DNA of 64,000 nucleotides, taken from positions 124,001 through 188,000 of the forward strand of contig NZ_CANMSY010000006.1 of the NCBI RefSeq assembly GCF_947500705.1. Reading direction: 5' to 3'. The position numbers and the translations under genes were made by a program. The stretch comes from an uncultured Brachybacterium sp. GTDB lineage: Bacteria > Actinomycetota > Actinomycetes > Actinomycetales > Dermabacteraceae. The notes below the pieces were generated by a model. The model had not been told where the DNA came from. It searched no databases and saw nothing but the letters and a program-made list of their open reading frames with translations. This document shows positions 28,573 through 36,812 of this stretch, piece after piece (the stretch's first letter is position 1; each line of letters starts with the position of its first letter).

Positions 28573-29397
28573 ATGGGAGCACACACCGGATCCGACGGGC
28601 CGACGCAGCGCCGCGCCGGGACGCACCGCCGCACCGGTCAGGCGCTGATCGAGCGCCGCGACCACACTGCCGAGACGCCGCGTCGCCGGCTCTCGATGCC
28701 CGCACCGTCCCCCTCGGCGCTGGTGGGGATCGCGGTGCTGGTGCTGATCGGGGTCGGCGTCATCCACCTCTCCGGGACGGGTTCTGCGGTGCCGCTCGAG
28801 GCGGAGCCGACCGTGCTGGTGCAGCCGGAGGAAACCGAGGGAGGAACGGCCGACGGGGACGGTCCGTCCTCAGCGCAGGCGGAGCACACCCCGGATGACG
28901 CTCCTGCCGCCGCAGCCGGGGAACCCCCTGCCGCCGGGTCCGAGCTCGTGGTCCATGTCTCCGGGGCGGTGGCCGCGCCCGGGGTGGTGCAGCTGCCCGC
29001 GGGGGCGAGGGTCGACGATGCGCTGCAGGCCGCCGGCGGGCCCACCGACGATGCCGATCTGTCCGCCGTGAATCTCGCCCGGCCGGTGGGTGATGGCGAG
29101 CAGATCCATCTGCCCGTCCCGGGGGAGGAGCCGAGAGCGGCGGATCCCGCAGCGGCAGGTCCCGGAGCCTCCGAGGCAGGGGATGCACCCGCTGCGGGCT
29201 CCCCGGGCGTGATCGATCTGAACACCGCGAGCGCTGCGGAGCTCGAGGAGCTGCCTGGGGTGGGACCCGCGATCGCCCAGCGGATCGTCGAGCATCGGGA
29301 GAAGAACGGGCCCTTCACCAGCGTCGACGGCCTGCTCGAGGTCTCCGGGATCGGCCCATCGACCCTGGAGGAGATCCGCGACCGGGCGACCACATGA
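28573..29397 (+). CDS. comEA: ComEA-like helix-hairpin-helix DNA-binding protein
   Basis: 274 residues: a basic cytosolic start, one membrane helix (ALVGIAVLVLIGVGVIHL, about residues 55-73), an acidic Ala/Pro/Glu-rich linker, a SLBB domain (VVHVSGAVAAPGVVQLPAGARV, about 134-180), a second linker, and a C-terminal double helix-hairpin-helix (IDLNTASAAELEELPGVGPA.. and LLEVSGIGPSTLEEI). In competent bacteria this protein binds incoming DNA at the outer face of the membrane and hands it to ComEC. Its 3' end overlaps comEC by 4 bases (ATGA). No type IV pilus genes are in the window. Confidence 0.9.
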   Translation: MGAHTGSDGPTQRRAGTHRRTGQALIERRDHTAETPRRRLSMPAPSPSALVGIAVLVLIGVGVIHLSGTGSAVPLEAEPTVLVQPEETEGGTADGDGPSSAQAEHTPDDAPAAAAGEPPAAGSELVVHVSGAVAAPGVVQLPAGARVDDALQAAGGPTDDADLSAVNLARPVGDGEQIHLPVPGEEPRAADPAAAGPGASEAGDAPAAGSPGVIDLNTASAAELEELPGVGPAIAQRIVEHREKNGPFTSVDGLLEVSGIGPSTLEEIRDRATT

Positions 29398-31757
29398 CCC
29401 GGGCCGATCTGCGGCTGCTCCCCGCCGCCACCTGCATCTGGGCCCTCGCGGTGCTCGGCGTGACCGTCGGCACCGCGGCCGCCGTCGCCGGGTGCGCCGT
29501 GCTGGTGACGCTGGGACTGACCGTGATCACGGTCAGCGGCGGCACCCGCACCGCGAGTGGGATCTTCGCCCATCTGGGCATCGTGGTGCTGGCCGGGGTG
29601 CTCCTGTTCCCGGCCCTTCAGCGCCATGGCACCACTGACGAGCTGTTCGAGGAGGCCGCCGCCCAGGGACTGATCGTGGAGCTGACCGTGGTCGCCGCTG
29701 CGGACCCCGCCGCCCCCGCCAGCGGCCCGGAATGGTCCCGTGACGGGTTGCAGATGCGAGCACGGACCGTCCGCGGCCCCGCCCGCATCGGGCGTGAGGA
29801 GGCAGCTCTGCCCGCGTCGCTGCCGCTGCTGGTGCGCGCCTCCGGCGAGGGGGAGAAGGGCATGGCGCGGGTACGGGACGGCGATGCTGCCCAGCTGCGT
29901 GGCACCGTCACGATCAGCGGGTCCCTGGTGATCCTGCGTGCCACCGAGGTGACGGCTGTGCCGGTGCCGGGGATGACCGGCCGGGCGCAGTCCGCCCGTC
30001 ACTCCTTGCGGGAGCTGGCGCGGGAGGCCACCTCGCATCTCCCGGCCGACGAGGCCGCGCTGGTGCGCGGCATGACCACCGGTGACACCAGCGGCATGAG
30101 CGAGCGCACCGAGGGGATCATGCGCCGGGCCGGTATCTCCCACCTGGTCGCGGTCTCCGGAGCGAATATCGCCCTCGTGCTCGCCGCAGTGCTGATCCCA
30201 CTGCTGCTGGCCGGGGTGCGCCGCCGGCCCCGCCTGCTCGCCGGCGCCATCGTGATGGTGGGCTATGTGTGGCTGGTCGGGGACGAGCCCAGCGTCCAGC
30301 GGGCCGCGACCATGGCCGCTCCGCTGCTCGCCGCTCGCTTCGCCGGTGTGCGCGCCTCCCCGGTCGCGGCGCTCGCACTCACCGTGGCCCTGTGGTCGGT
30401 GCTCGACCCCGTCACCGCCGCCTCCGTCGGTTTCCTGCTCTCCGCCCTCGCGACCGCCGCGATCCTGGTGGCCGCCCCGCCGCTGGCCACCGCCCTGTCC
30501 GAGCTCACCGGGGGCCGCCTGGGCCGCACCGCCGCGCTGGTGCTCGCGGTGCCGCTGGTCGCCCAGCTCGCCTGCACCCCGCTGCTGATCCTGCTCACCC
30601 CGGAGATCTCGCTCTGGGCGGTGCCGGTGAACATGATCGTCGGCCCGCTGGTGGGCCCGGCGACCGTGATCGGACTGCTCGCCCTGGTGGTCGGGGTGCT
30701 CTGGCCGCCCGCGGCAGCGGTCCTGTATACCGCCGCAGCGGGTGGGACGCACCTCGTGCTCCTGATCGCCCGCACCGCCGATGCTCTTCCGGGCTCGCGC
30801 ATCACCGTGCCCGAGGGTGCCACCGGGGTTCTGCTCACGATCGCCGTGCTGCTGGTGGCCGCGATCGCCCTGGCAGCCCGCCGCTTCCCCCTGGTGCGTT
30901 GGGTGATGGCCGCACTGCTGGTCGTGGTCCTCGCCCCGGGGATCGGCCGGCTGCTGCCGTTCGGGACCGCCCCGGACTGGAGCCTCGCGATGTGCGCCGT
31001 GGGCCAGGGGGATGCGCTGGTGCTGCGCCCTCAGGCCGCAGCCAGGGACGCACCCACAGTGCTCATCGACACCGGCCCCGACCCCGCCGCGCTGCGCCAG
31101 TGCCTGGATCGCCTGCAGGTGAACCGGATCGATCTGCTGGTGCTCACCCATCCCCACCGCGACCACACCGGCGGTCGGGAAGCGCTCACCGGGCAACGTG
31201 AACCTGCCCAGCAATGGATATGCCCGCTGCCGGAGGCCGCCCGCGACGTCGTGCCGGGAGCGCCCGCGGCCGCAGCCTCCACCGGGGAGACCTGGCAGCG
31301 GCCGGGCCTCTTCCTGCGGGTGCTGTGGCCGGGTTCCGCCGAGGATGCGCTGCGGGCGAACGTCGCGGAACAGGGGTCGGGGGAGGGAGACGCGGCCAAC
31401 GACTGCTCGCTCGCGCTCGAGGTGCTCTGGGCGGACGGCACCCGCCTGGTCGCGCTCGGCGATCTGGAACCCGCGGCGCAGGCGGAGCTCGCCGCGCTCA
31501 CCCCCGGTCCGGCGGAGATCGTGAAGGTCGCGCATCATGGATCCCGCTTCCAGCACGCCGCGCTCTACCATCAGCTGGACCCCGACCTCGCCCTGGTGCC
31601 GGTGGGACAGGAGAACAGCTTCGGGCACCCCACCGAGGAGCTCCTGACGCTGCTGGACCAGATCGGTGCGCAGGTGCTGCGGACCGACGTCCACGGCACT
31701 GTGGTGCTGCCGGTCGATCAGCAGTCGCCGCCTCGCAGCGTCGGCCCGGCCCGATAG
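29394..31757 (+). CDS. comEC: ComEC/Rec2-like DNA uptake channel
   Basis: 787 residues. Three N-terminal hydrophobic segments, a soluble OB-like region (about residues 80-195), then the competence domain with MTTGDTSGMSERT, RRAGISHLVAVSGANIALV and many membrane helices. The last 250 residues are a metallo-beta-lactamase domain with LTHPHRDHTGG and VKVAHHGSRFQ, presumed to degrade the non-transported strand. The ATG overlaps the comEA stop, so translation is coupled. Together with comEA this suggests the organism may take up DNA, or uses the pair for DNA repair or nutrition. Confidence 0.92.
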   Translation: MTRADLRLLPAATCIWALAVLGVTVGTAAAVAGCAVLVTLGLTVITVSGGTRTASGIFAHLGIVVLAGVLLFPALQRHGTTDELFEEAAAQGLIVELTVVAAADPAAPASGPEWSRDGLQMRARTVRGPARIGREEAALPASLPLLVRASGEGEKGMARVRDGDAAQLRGTVTISGSLVILRATEVTAVPVPGMTGRAQSARHSLRELAREATSHLPADEAALVRGMTTGDTSGMSERTEGIMRRAGISHLVAVSGANIALVLAAVLIPLLLAGVRRRPRLLAGAIVMVGYVWLVGDEPSVQRAATMAAPLLAARFAGVRASPVAALALTVALWSVLDPVTAASVGFLLSALATAAILVAAPPLATALSELTGGRLGRTAALVLAVPLVAQLACTPLLILLTPEISLWAVPVNMIVGPLVGPATVIGLLALVVGVLWPPAAAVLYTAAAGGTHLVLLIARTADALPGSRITVPEGATGVLLTIAVLLVAAIALAARRFPLVRWVMAALLVVVLAPGIGRLLPFGTAPDWSLAMCAVGQGDALVLRPQAAARDAPTVLIDTGPDPAALRQCLDRLQVNRIDLLVLTHPHRDHTGGREALTGQREPAQQWICPLPEAARDVVPGAPAAAASTGETWQRPGLFLRVLWPGSAEDALRANVAEQGSGEGDAANDCSLALEVLWADGTRLVALGDLEPAAQAELAALTPGPAEIVKVAHHGSRFQHAALYHQLDPDLALVPVGQENSFGHPTEELLTLLDQIGAQVLRTDVHGTVVLPVDQQSPPRSVGPAR

Positions 31758-31793
31758 GATCGACCAGTCCCTTCCCAGCAGTCAGGAGCCCCC

Positions 31794-32780
31794 GTGAGCG
31801 ATGTCGAGTGGCACAGCGTCGCCCTCGCACCGATCGTGCTGGTCCATGGCACCGAGACCCTGATCGCCGATCGTGCTGTCCAGCGACTGCGCGGCATGGC
31901 CCGCGAGGCGGATCCTTCGGTCGCGGTCCATGACCTCTCCGGTGACGCGCTCGGTCCCGGCGCCCTCACCCAGGTGACCAGCCCGTCGCTCTTCGGCGAG
32001 CCCCGCTTCGTCGTCGTCCCCGAGCTGCAGGCCGCACCGGACGCCCTGGTCGCCGAGCTGCTCGACTACGTGAAGTCCCCTGAGCAGGACGTCACTGTGG
32101 TGCTCGTCCACCGCGGCGGCAACCGCGGCAAGAAGCTGTTGGACACGCTCAAGAAGGCCGGGGTGCCGCGCGTGGATGCGAGCCCCGTCAAACGAGCCGG
32201 AGACAAGCAGACCTTCGTCGCCGCCGAGTTCGCCCGTGCCCAGCGCCGCATCCAGCCCGAGGCACTGGTCGCCCTGGTGGACGCCTTCGGCACCGACCTC
32301 GCCGAGCTCGCCGCCATCAGCCATCAGCTCATCGAGGACACCACCGCCGACCCCGGCGAGCAGGCCATCCAGGTGACCCTCGCGGAGGTGCACGCGCTGA
32401 CCGCCGGCCGGGTGGAGTCCACCGCCTTCGCCGTCGCCGATGCCGCGATCGCCGGCCGCGAGCAGGAGGCACTCCAGCTGCTCCAGCAGGCCCAGCTGGC
32501 CGGCGCCGATCCGGTGCCGATCGTCGCCGCGATCGCCTCGAAGATGCGCTCCCTGGCGAAGGTCAGCGCGCCCGGCGCCAGTGCCCGCACCCTGGGGATG
32601 CCGGACTGGATGGCGCGCAACCTCTCGCGTGAGGCGAGGAACTGGAACGATCGCTCCCTGGCTCGAGCCCTGGAGGCCATCGCCCGTGCGGATCATGAGG
32701 TCAAGGGTGCGGGACGCGATCCTCGCTGGTCCGTGCAGAGGATGGTGATGGGGATCTGCCGCGCCCGTCGCGCCGGCTGA
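31794..32780 (+). CDS. holA: DNA polymerase III subunit delta
   Basis: 328 residues, clamp-loader delta subunit. Typical features are LAPIVLVHGTETLIADRAVQRL at the start, SPSLFGEPRFVVVPELQ, VVLVHRGGNRGKKLLDTLKK and the C-terminal RNWNDRSLARALEAIARADHEVKG with a final RMVMGICRAR. GTG 31794 is preceded by AGGAG (7 bases). It lies 36 bases after comEC; the comEA-comEC-holA order followed by rpsT is conserved in actinobacteria. A TAGGAT hexamer at 31755-31760 could give it its own promoter. Confidence 0.93.
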   Translation: MSDVEWHSVALAPIVLVHGTETLIADRAVQRLRGMAREADPSVAVHDLSGDALGPGALTQVTSPSLFGEPRFVVVPELQAAPDALVAELLDYVKSPEQDVTVVLVHRGGNRGKKLLDTLKKAGVPRVDASPVKRAGDKQTFVAAEFARAQRRIQPEALVALVDAFGTDLAELAAISHQLIEDTTADPGEQAIQVTLAEVHALTAGRVESTAFAVADAAIAGREQEALQLLQQAQLAGADPVPIVAAIASKMRSLAKVSAPGASARTLGMPDWMARNLSREARNWNDRSLARALEAIARADHEVKGAGRDPRWSVQRMVMGICRARRAG

Positions 32781-32797
32781 ACAGCATCCTCCGAGAC

Positions 32798-32838
32798 GAC
32801 GAGGCCCCGCACACCATCGTGGTGTGCGGGGGCTCGTC
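32798..32838. terminator. Bidirectional terminator between holA and rpsT
   Basis: Stem of 19 positions with one mismatch: GACGAGGCCCCGCACACCA (32798-32816), loop TCG, and its near-complement (32820-32838). It lies between the convergent holA and rpsT genes. GC-rich, no U tract. Confidence 0.85.
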
Positions 32839-32859
32839 ACAGACGCGAGCGGGTGATGC

Positions 32860-33126
32860 TCAGGCGCTCACCGCGGCGACCAGCTTCGCGAGACCGGACT
32901 TGCGGTTCGCGGCCTGGTTCTGGTGGATGACGCCCTTGGAGACGGCCTTGTCGAGCTTGCGCGAGGCGGTCTTGAGCGCCTCGCCGGCAACCTCTGCGTC
33001 ACCGGTGGAGACGGCGGCCTTCACCTTGCGGGTGTAGGTGCGGAGTTCGGACTTGACGGCGCGATTGCGAAGGCGCGCCTTTTCGTTCGTCTTGTTCCGC
33101 TTGATCTGGGACTTGATGTTTGCCAC
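32860..33126 (-). CDS. rpsT: 30S ribosomal protein S20
   Basis: 88 residues, very basic. The start [21 protein letters not shown] and the helix ..[16 protein letters not shown].. pattern identify S20, which binds 16S rRNA during early 30S assembly. GTG 33126 gives exactly the family N-terminus, with AGAAGAG as ribosome site. The 271 bases upstream (33127-33397) hold no gene; a GTGACA and a CATGAT hexamer with 16-base spacing on the minus strand, about 165 bases upstream of the start, could be its promoter. Confidence 0.97.
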   Translation of the reverse strand: MANIKSQIKRNKTNEKARLRNRAVKSELRTYTRKVKAAVSTGDAEVAGEALKTASRKLDKAVSKGVIHQNQAANRKSGLAKLVAAVSA

Positions 33127-33397
33127 GAAGACTCTTCTCTTGTGCTGCTGCGGTGGATCTTCCGCGACGGCCGAGGATCGGAGCCGACAGGGACGGCGGT
33201 GGGGATTCGCCTGAGACGTCGGTACCGGGTCGCTGCCACGGGTACTCGCCCGGGTCGCACGAATCGTCGCCCCTGACACGGCGGGACTATCATGCGCACA
33301 CCGAACGGTATGTCACACATACGGGGCAAGACATTACCAGAGCAACGCCCCCGGGCGTACCCGATGTGCGGCGTGTCTCTCGGGGGATCCGGTCAGC

Positions 33398-34042
33398 TCA
33401 TCGCCATCCGTGCACCGTCCGGACCGCCGCGGAGACTCGATCGTAGCGGGCGCGGTCCAGCCTCCCGCCCGCACGGCGCACCTCACCGGGTGCCAGGCGC
33501 AGCAGCCGGTCGGCCCGCACCTCGGAGGCCCGTCCCTCCCGGTCCCACTCGCCGCTGCCGATGTCCACCCAGGTCGCACCGTGCTGATCGGTGGTGACCT
33601 CGCCGACGTCGGCACGATCACGGGAGGTGAGCATGAGCGCCACCAGCACCTCGCCGGTTCCGTCGGACCCACCCGTCGCGGCCGGCTCTTCGGCGATGAC
33701 CAGCACCGGACGGTCCTTGCCCTGGGAGAGGTCCTCTTCATAGGGCACCCAGGCCCAGACCACCTCGCCCGGATCCGGATGGCCGTCCTGGCGCGGGGCG
33801 TACTCGAGGGTGAGGGGCGTGGCTCCGCGGCGGTCGGCGAGCGCGCGGGCGCTGTCCGCGCCGGCGGCGGCCCTTCCAGCAGCCTTTCCGGCAGCCCTTC
33901 CAGCACCGTGCCCACTCGTGTCGGACCGCTGCTCCTTCACCGCCTGGACCGCCGCCCGGCTCAGCGAGCGGGCTCCTCGTCGGACGGCGGGGCTGCGAGC
34001 CGCGGAACGCAGGAGGGAGGTCAGTCGGGAGACCAGGGACAT
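33398..34042 (-). CDS. PemK/MazF-like protein, no visible antitoxin partner
   Basis: 214 residues. An N-terminal basic, Ala/Arg-rich region of about 80 residues (many AAGRAAG-type repeats, probably disordered) precedes a PemK/MazF-like beta-barrel: PDPGEVVWAWVPYEEDLSQGKDRPVLVIAEE, LVALMLTSRDR and DREGRASEVRADRLLRLAPGEVRR. In MazF toxins the first strand and the RPVLV segment carry the catalytic Arg. No small antitoxin gene lies on either side, and many actinobacteria carry such solitary chromosomal copies, so calling it a toxin is uncertain. ATG 34042 follows AGGAAG. Divergent from the ATP-grasp gene. Confidence 0.78.
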   Translation of the reverse strand: MSLVSRLTSLLRSAARSPAVRRGARSLSRAAVQAVKEQRSDTSGHGAGRAAGKAAGRAAAGADSARALADRRGATPLTLEYAPRQDGHPDPGEVVWAWVPYEEDLSQGKDRPVLVIAEEPAATGGSDGTGEVLVALMLTSRDRADVGEVTTDQHGATWVDIGSGEWDREGRASEVRADRLLRLAPGEVRRAGGRLDRARYDRVSAAVRTVHGWR

Positions 34043-34105
34043 CAGGTTCTCGCTTCCTGGGGGGAGTGCGCCACAGAGGAGGGGGTCGATGTGAGAATGG
34101 TAGGC

Positions 34106-35749
34106 ATGTCTGCTTCCCCGCTGTTCCACAGTGCGCGGACCGGCTCCGGCGGCGATGAGATGTTCGCCCCTGACGGGACGGTGCACCCCACCTATCAGGC
34201 GCTGCACGACGCCCTGTCCGGGCTCGGCACGGAAGAATTCCGCAGCCGGTCCGACTCCCTGGCCCGCAGCTACCTCGATCAGGGCATCACCTTCGACTAC
34301 GCGGGGGAGGAGCGTCCCTTCCCGATCGATGCGATCCCGCGGGTGGTGGCCGCCGAGGAGTGGACCCGGGTCTCGGCCGGGGTCGGCCAGCGGGTGCGTG
34401 CGCTCGAACGGTTCCTCGACGACCTCTACAACGACCAGGCCGCGATCGCCGACGGGGTGATCCCCGCGGAGCTGGTCACCTCCTCCACCTATGTGGTCGA
34501 CGCGATGCGCGGCTACTCGCCGCCCAACGGCGTGCGGATCCACATCTCCGGGATCGATCTGGTGCGGGACGGAGCCGGCGACTTCCGGGTGCTCGAGGAC
34601 AACGTGCGCACCCCCAGCGGCGTCAGCTACGTGCTCTCGAACCGGCGCGCGATGGCTCAGGGCTTCCCCGAGCTGTTCGCGGACCGGCCGGTGCGGCGGG
34701 TCGGCGAATACCCGGGCCGGCTGCTCTCGGCGCTGCAGGCCGCCGCCCCGGACACCGCAGGGGAGGAGACCACCGTCGTGGTCCTCACCCCCGGCCGCTA
34801 CAACAGCGCCTACTTCGAGCACTCCCTGCTGGCCCGCACCATGGGGGTTGATCTGGTCGAAGCCTCGGACCTCGTCGAGCGGGGCGAGCGCATCTACATG
34901 CGCACCACCGCCGGGCTGCGCCGCGTGGACGTGATCTACAAGCGCACCGACGACGACTTCCTGGACCCGGAGGTGTTCCGGCCCGATTCCGCGCTCGGGG
35001 TCCCGGGCCTGGTGCGCGCGATCCTCGCCGGCAACGTGGTGGTCGCCAACGCCATCGGCAACGGGATCGGGGACGACAAGCTCACCTACACCTATGTGCC
35101 CGACCTGATCCGCTACTACCTCTCCGAGGAGCCGATCCTGCCCAACGTCGACACCTGGCGGCTCGAGGAGCCCGACTCCCTGGCTGAGGTGCTCGATCGG
35201 CTCGACGAGCTGGTGGTCAAGCCGGTCGACGGCTCCGGGGGCAAGGGCATCGTGATCGGTCCCGCCGCCTCTCGGAAGGAGCTCGAGGCGCTGCGGGAGC
35301 GGCTGATCGCGGATCCCCGTGGCTGGATCGCCCAGCCCGTGGTCCAGCTCTCCACCATCCCCACCCTCGTCGAGGAGGGACCCGAGCCTCGCCATGTGGA
35401 CCTCCGTCCCTTCGCGCTGAACAGCGGCGATGACGTCTGGGTGCTGCCCGGCGGCCTCACCAGGGTGGCCCTGCCCCGCGGCGAGATGATCGTGAACTCC
35501 TCCCGCGGCGGCGGCTCGAAGGACACCTGGGTGCTCGCCCCCGAGCGGGACGCGGCCGCGGGGCCTGCGGCGCAGGCCCAGGCCCAGGCCCAGGAGGACG
35601 AGGGGATCGAGGATCCCATGGACGACAGCTACGACGAGTTCGAGGACCCGCGCGAGGAGCAGGCCGAGGAACGGGCACCCGAGCCCGACCCGGTGACCTC
35701 CGCGATTCCGATCATCGACGTCGAGGAGACACCCCATGATGCTCAGTAG
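34106..35749 (+). CDS. Circularly permuted ATP-grasp protein (DUF404/DUF407)
   Basis: 547 residues. Conserved segments are MFAPDGTVHPTYQAL, QGITFDYAGEERPFPIDAIPR, VLEDNVRTPSGVSYVLSNR, NAIGNGIGDDKLTYTYVPDLI, VKPVDGSGGKGIVIGP (ATP-grasp loop) and WVLPGGLTRVALP. These belong to the type 2 permuted ATP-grasp family predicted to form peptide bonds. The C-terminal 60 residues are an acidic low-complexity tail with an AQAQAQAQ run (bases 35573-35593). In-frame starts upstream at 34091 and 34097 are possible. It overlaps the alpha-E gene by 14 bases. In other genomes a transglutaminase-like gene completes the set; none is here. Confidence 0.85.
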   Translation: MSASPLFHSARTGSGGDEMFAPDGTVHPTYQALHDALSGLGTEEFRSRSDSLARSYLDQGITFDYAGEERPFPIDAIPRVVAAEEWTRVSAGVGQRVRALERFLDDLYNDQAAIADGVIPAELVTSSTYVVDAMRGYSPPNGVRIHISGIDLVRDGAGDFRVLEDNVRTPSGVSYVLSNRRAMAQGFPELFADRPVRRVGEYPGRLLSALQAAAPDTAGEETTVVVLTPGRYNSAYFEHSLLARTMGVDLVEASDLVERGERIYMRTTAGLRRVDVIYKRTDDDFLDPEVFRPDSALGVPGLVRAILAGNVVVANAIGNGIGDDKLTYTYVPDLIRYYLSEEPILPNVDTWRLEEPDSLAEVLDRLDELVVKPVDGSGGKGIVIGPAASRKELEALRERLIADPRGWIAQPVVQLSTIPTLVEEGPEPRHVDLRPFALNSGDDVWVLPGGLTRVALPRGEMIVNSSRGGGSKDTWVLAPERDAAAGPAAQAQAQAQEDEGIEDPMDDSYDEFEDPREEQAEERAPEPDPVTSAIPIIDVEETPHDAQ

Positions 35750-36653
35750 GATCGCCGACGCGATGTTCTGGATCGGCAGGTACGTCGAACGCGCGGACCA
35801 GACGGCACGCATCCTCGACGTGAAGCTGCAGTCGATCACCGAGGACACCCCGGAGGACTTCGCCGAGGCCTGCCGCGACGTCTACCAGATCTTCGGGGTC
35901 GAGCAGACCGACGAGTCCGATCACAGCGTGCAGCGGGTGCTGGACCGGCTGCTCACCGACCGTGCGAATCCGTCCTCTGTGGCGGGTGCGCTGTTCACCG
36001 CCCGGGAGAACGCCCGGGGCGTGCGCGAGGTGCTCTCGACCGAGGTGTGGGAGTCGCTGAACACCACGACCCTGGGCCTGCCGCGCGGCGTCCGTCCCTC
36101 CCGCATGCATGGCGCCTTCCAGTTCGCCAAGGACCGCTGCGCGGTGGTGAACGGGCTGGTGGACGCCTCGATGACGCGTGACGAGGCGTGGCTGTTCCTG
36201 CGGATCGGGCAGCTGCTCGAGCGGGTCGACATGCTGGCCCGCAACCTGCAGGACCACGACCTGGAGGACTCCTCCTCCGCGGCGACGGTGACGCTGCTGC
36301 GCTCGTGCAGCGCGCACGAAGCATATATCCGCTCCTACCGCGGCCGGGTCCGCTCCGCACGGTCGATCGAGTTCCTGCTGCTGGACTCGATCTTCCCCCG
36401 CTCGGCCGTGCACTGCCTCGGCGAGATCGACGAGGCGCTCGAGACCCTCGCGAAGCTGCACGGCAACAGCTTCGACCGGCTGGGCGCCGCCGAGCCCGCC
36501 CGCAGGATCGTCGGCCGCGCCCTGGCGAGCCTGCGCTTTCGTTCCCTGGACGACATCGTCGAGAACTTCGACGAGGAGATGGAGCAGCTGCAGATGGTCA
36601 CCGGCGCCGTCACCCGGGCGCTGGGGACGACGTACTTCCACCCGGCGCACTGA
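35736..36653 (+). CDS. Alpha-E domain protein (DUF403)
   Basis: 305 residues, all-helical. Begins MMLSRIADAMFWIGRYVERADQTARILDV, the standard alpha-E N-terminus, and contains RENARGVREVLSTEVWESLN and RSYRGRVRSARSIEFLLLDSIFPRSAVHCL. It regularly pairs with the permuted ATP-grasp protein encoded just upstream, with which it overlaps by 14 bases. The pair is predicted to act in synthesis or modification of a peptide, but the product is not established. Confidence 0.88.
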   Translation: MMLSRIADAMFWIGRYVERADQTARILDVKLQSITEDTPEDFAEACRDVYQIFGVEQTDESDHSVQRVLDRLLTDRANPSSVAGALFTARENARGVREVLSTEVWESLNTTTLGLPRGVRPSRMHGAFQFAKDRCAVVNGLVDASMTRDEAWLFLRIGQLLERVDMLARNLQDHDLEDSSSAATVTLLRSCSAHEAYIRSYRGRVRSARSIEFLLLDSIFPRSAVHCLGEIDEALETLAKLHGNSFDRLGAAEPARRIVGRALASLRFRSLDDIVENFDEEMEQLQMVTGAVTRALGTTYFHPAH

Positions 36654-36812
36654 GGGAGCGCGCAGCTCCCTCTGCGATCCCCGGTGGGCCACCCCTGTGA
36701 CCTCTGTCCGGGAGCAGCGCGGGAGCAGGGCCGGGAGCGTTCCCCATGAGACGATGGGCCGATGCCCGGCGCGCGAGCGCCCGGCCCGCCATCGACGAGA
36801 GGACGTAAGCCG

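Noticed and set aside
33127-33397. 271-base region upstream of rpsT considered for a small RNA or tRNA
   Set aside because: No cloverleaf or strong hairpin run was found; it probably just holds the rpsT promoter and leader.
35573-35593. Tandem CAGGCC repeat in the ATP-grasp tail
   Set aside because: In-frame low-complexity AQAQ run; noted under the gene, not a separate element.
33398-35848. 816-residue minus-strand frame extending through the ATP-grasp gene
   Set aside because: Only the part from 34042 down resembles a protein family (PemK/MazF); the remainder is antisense to a better supported gene.
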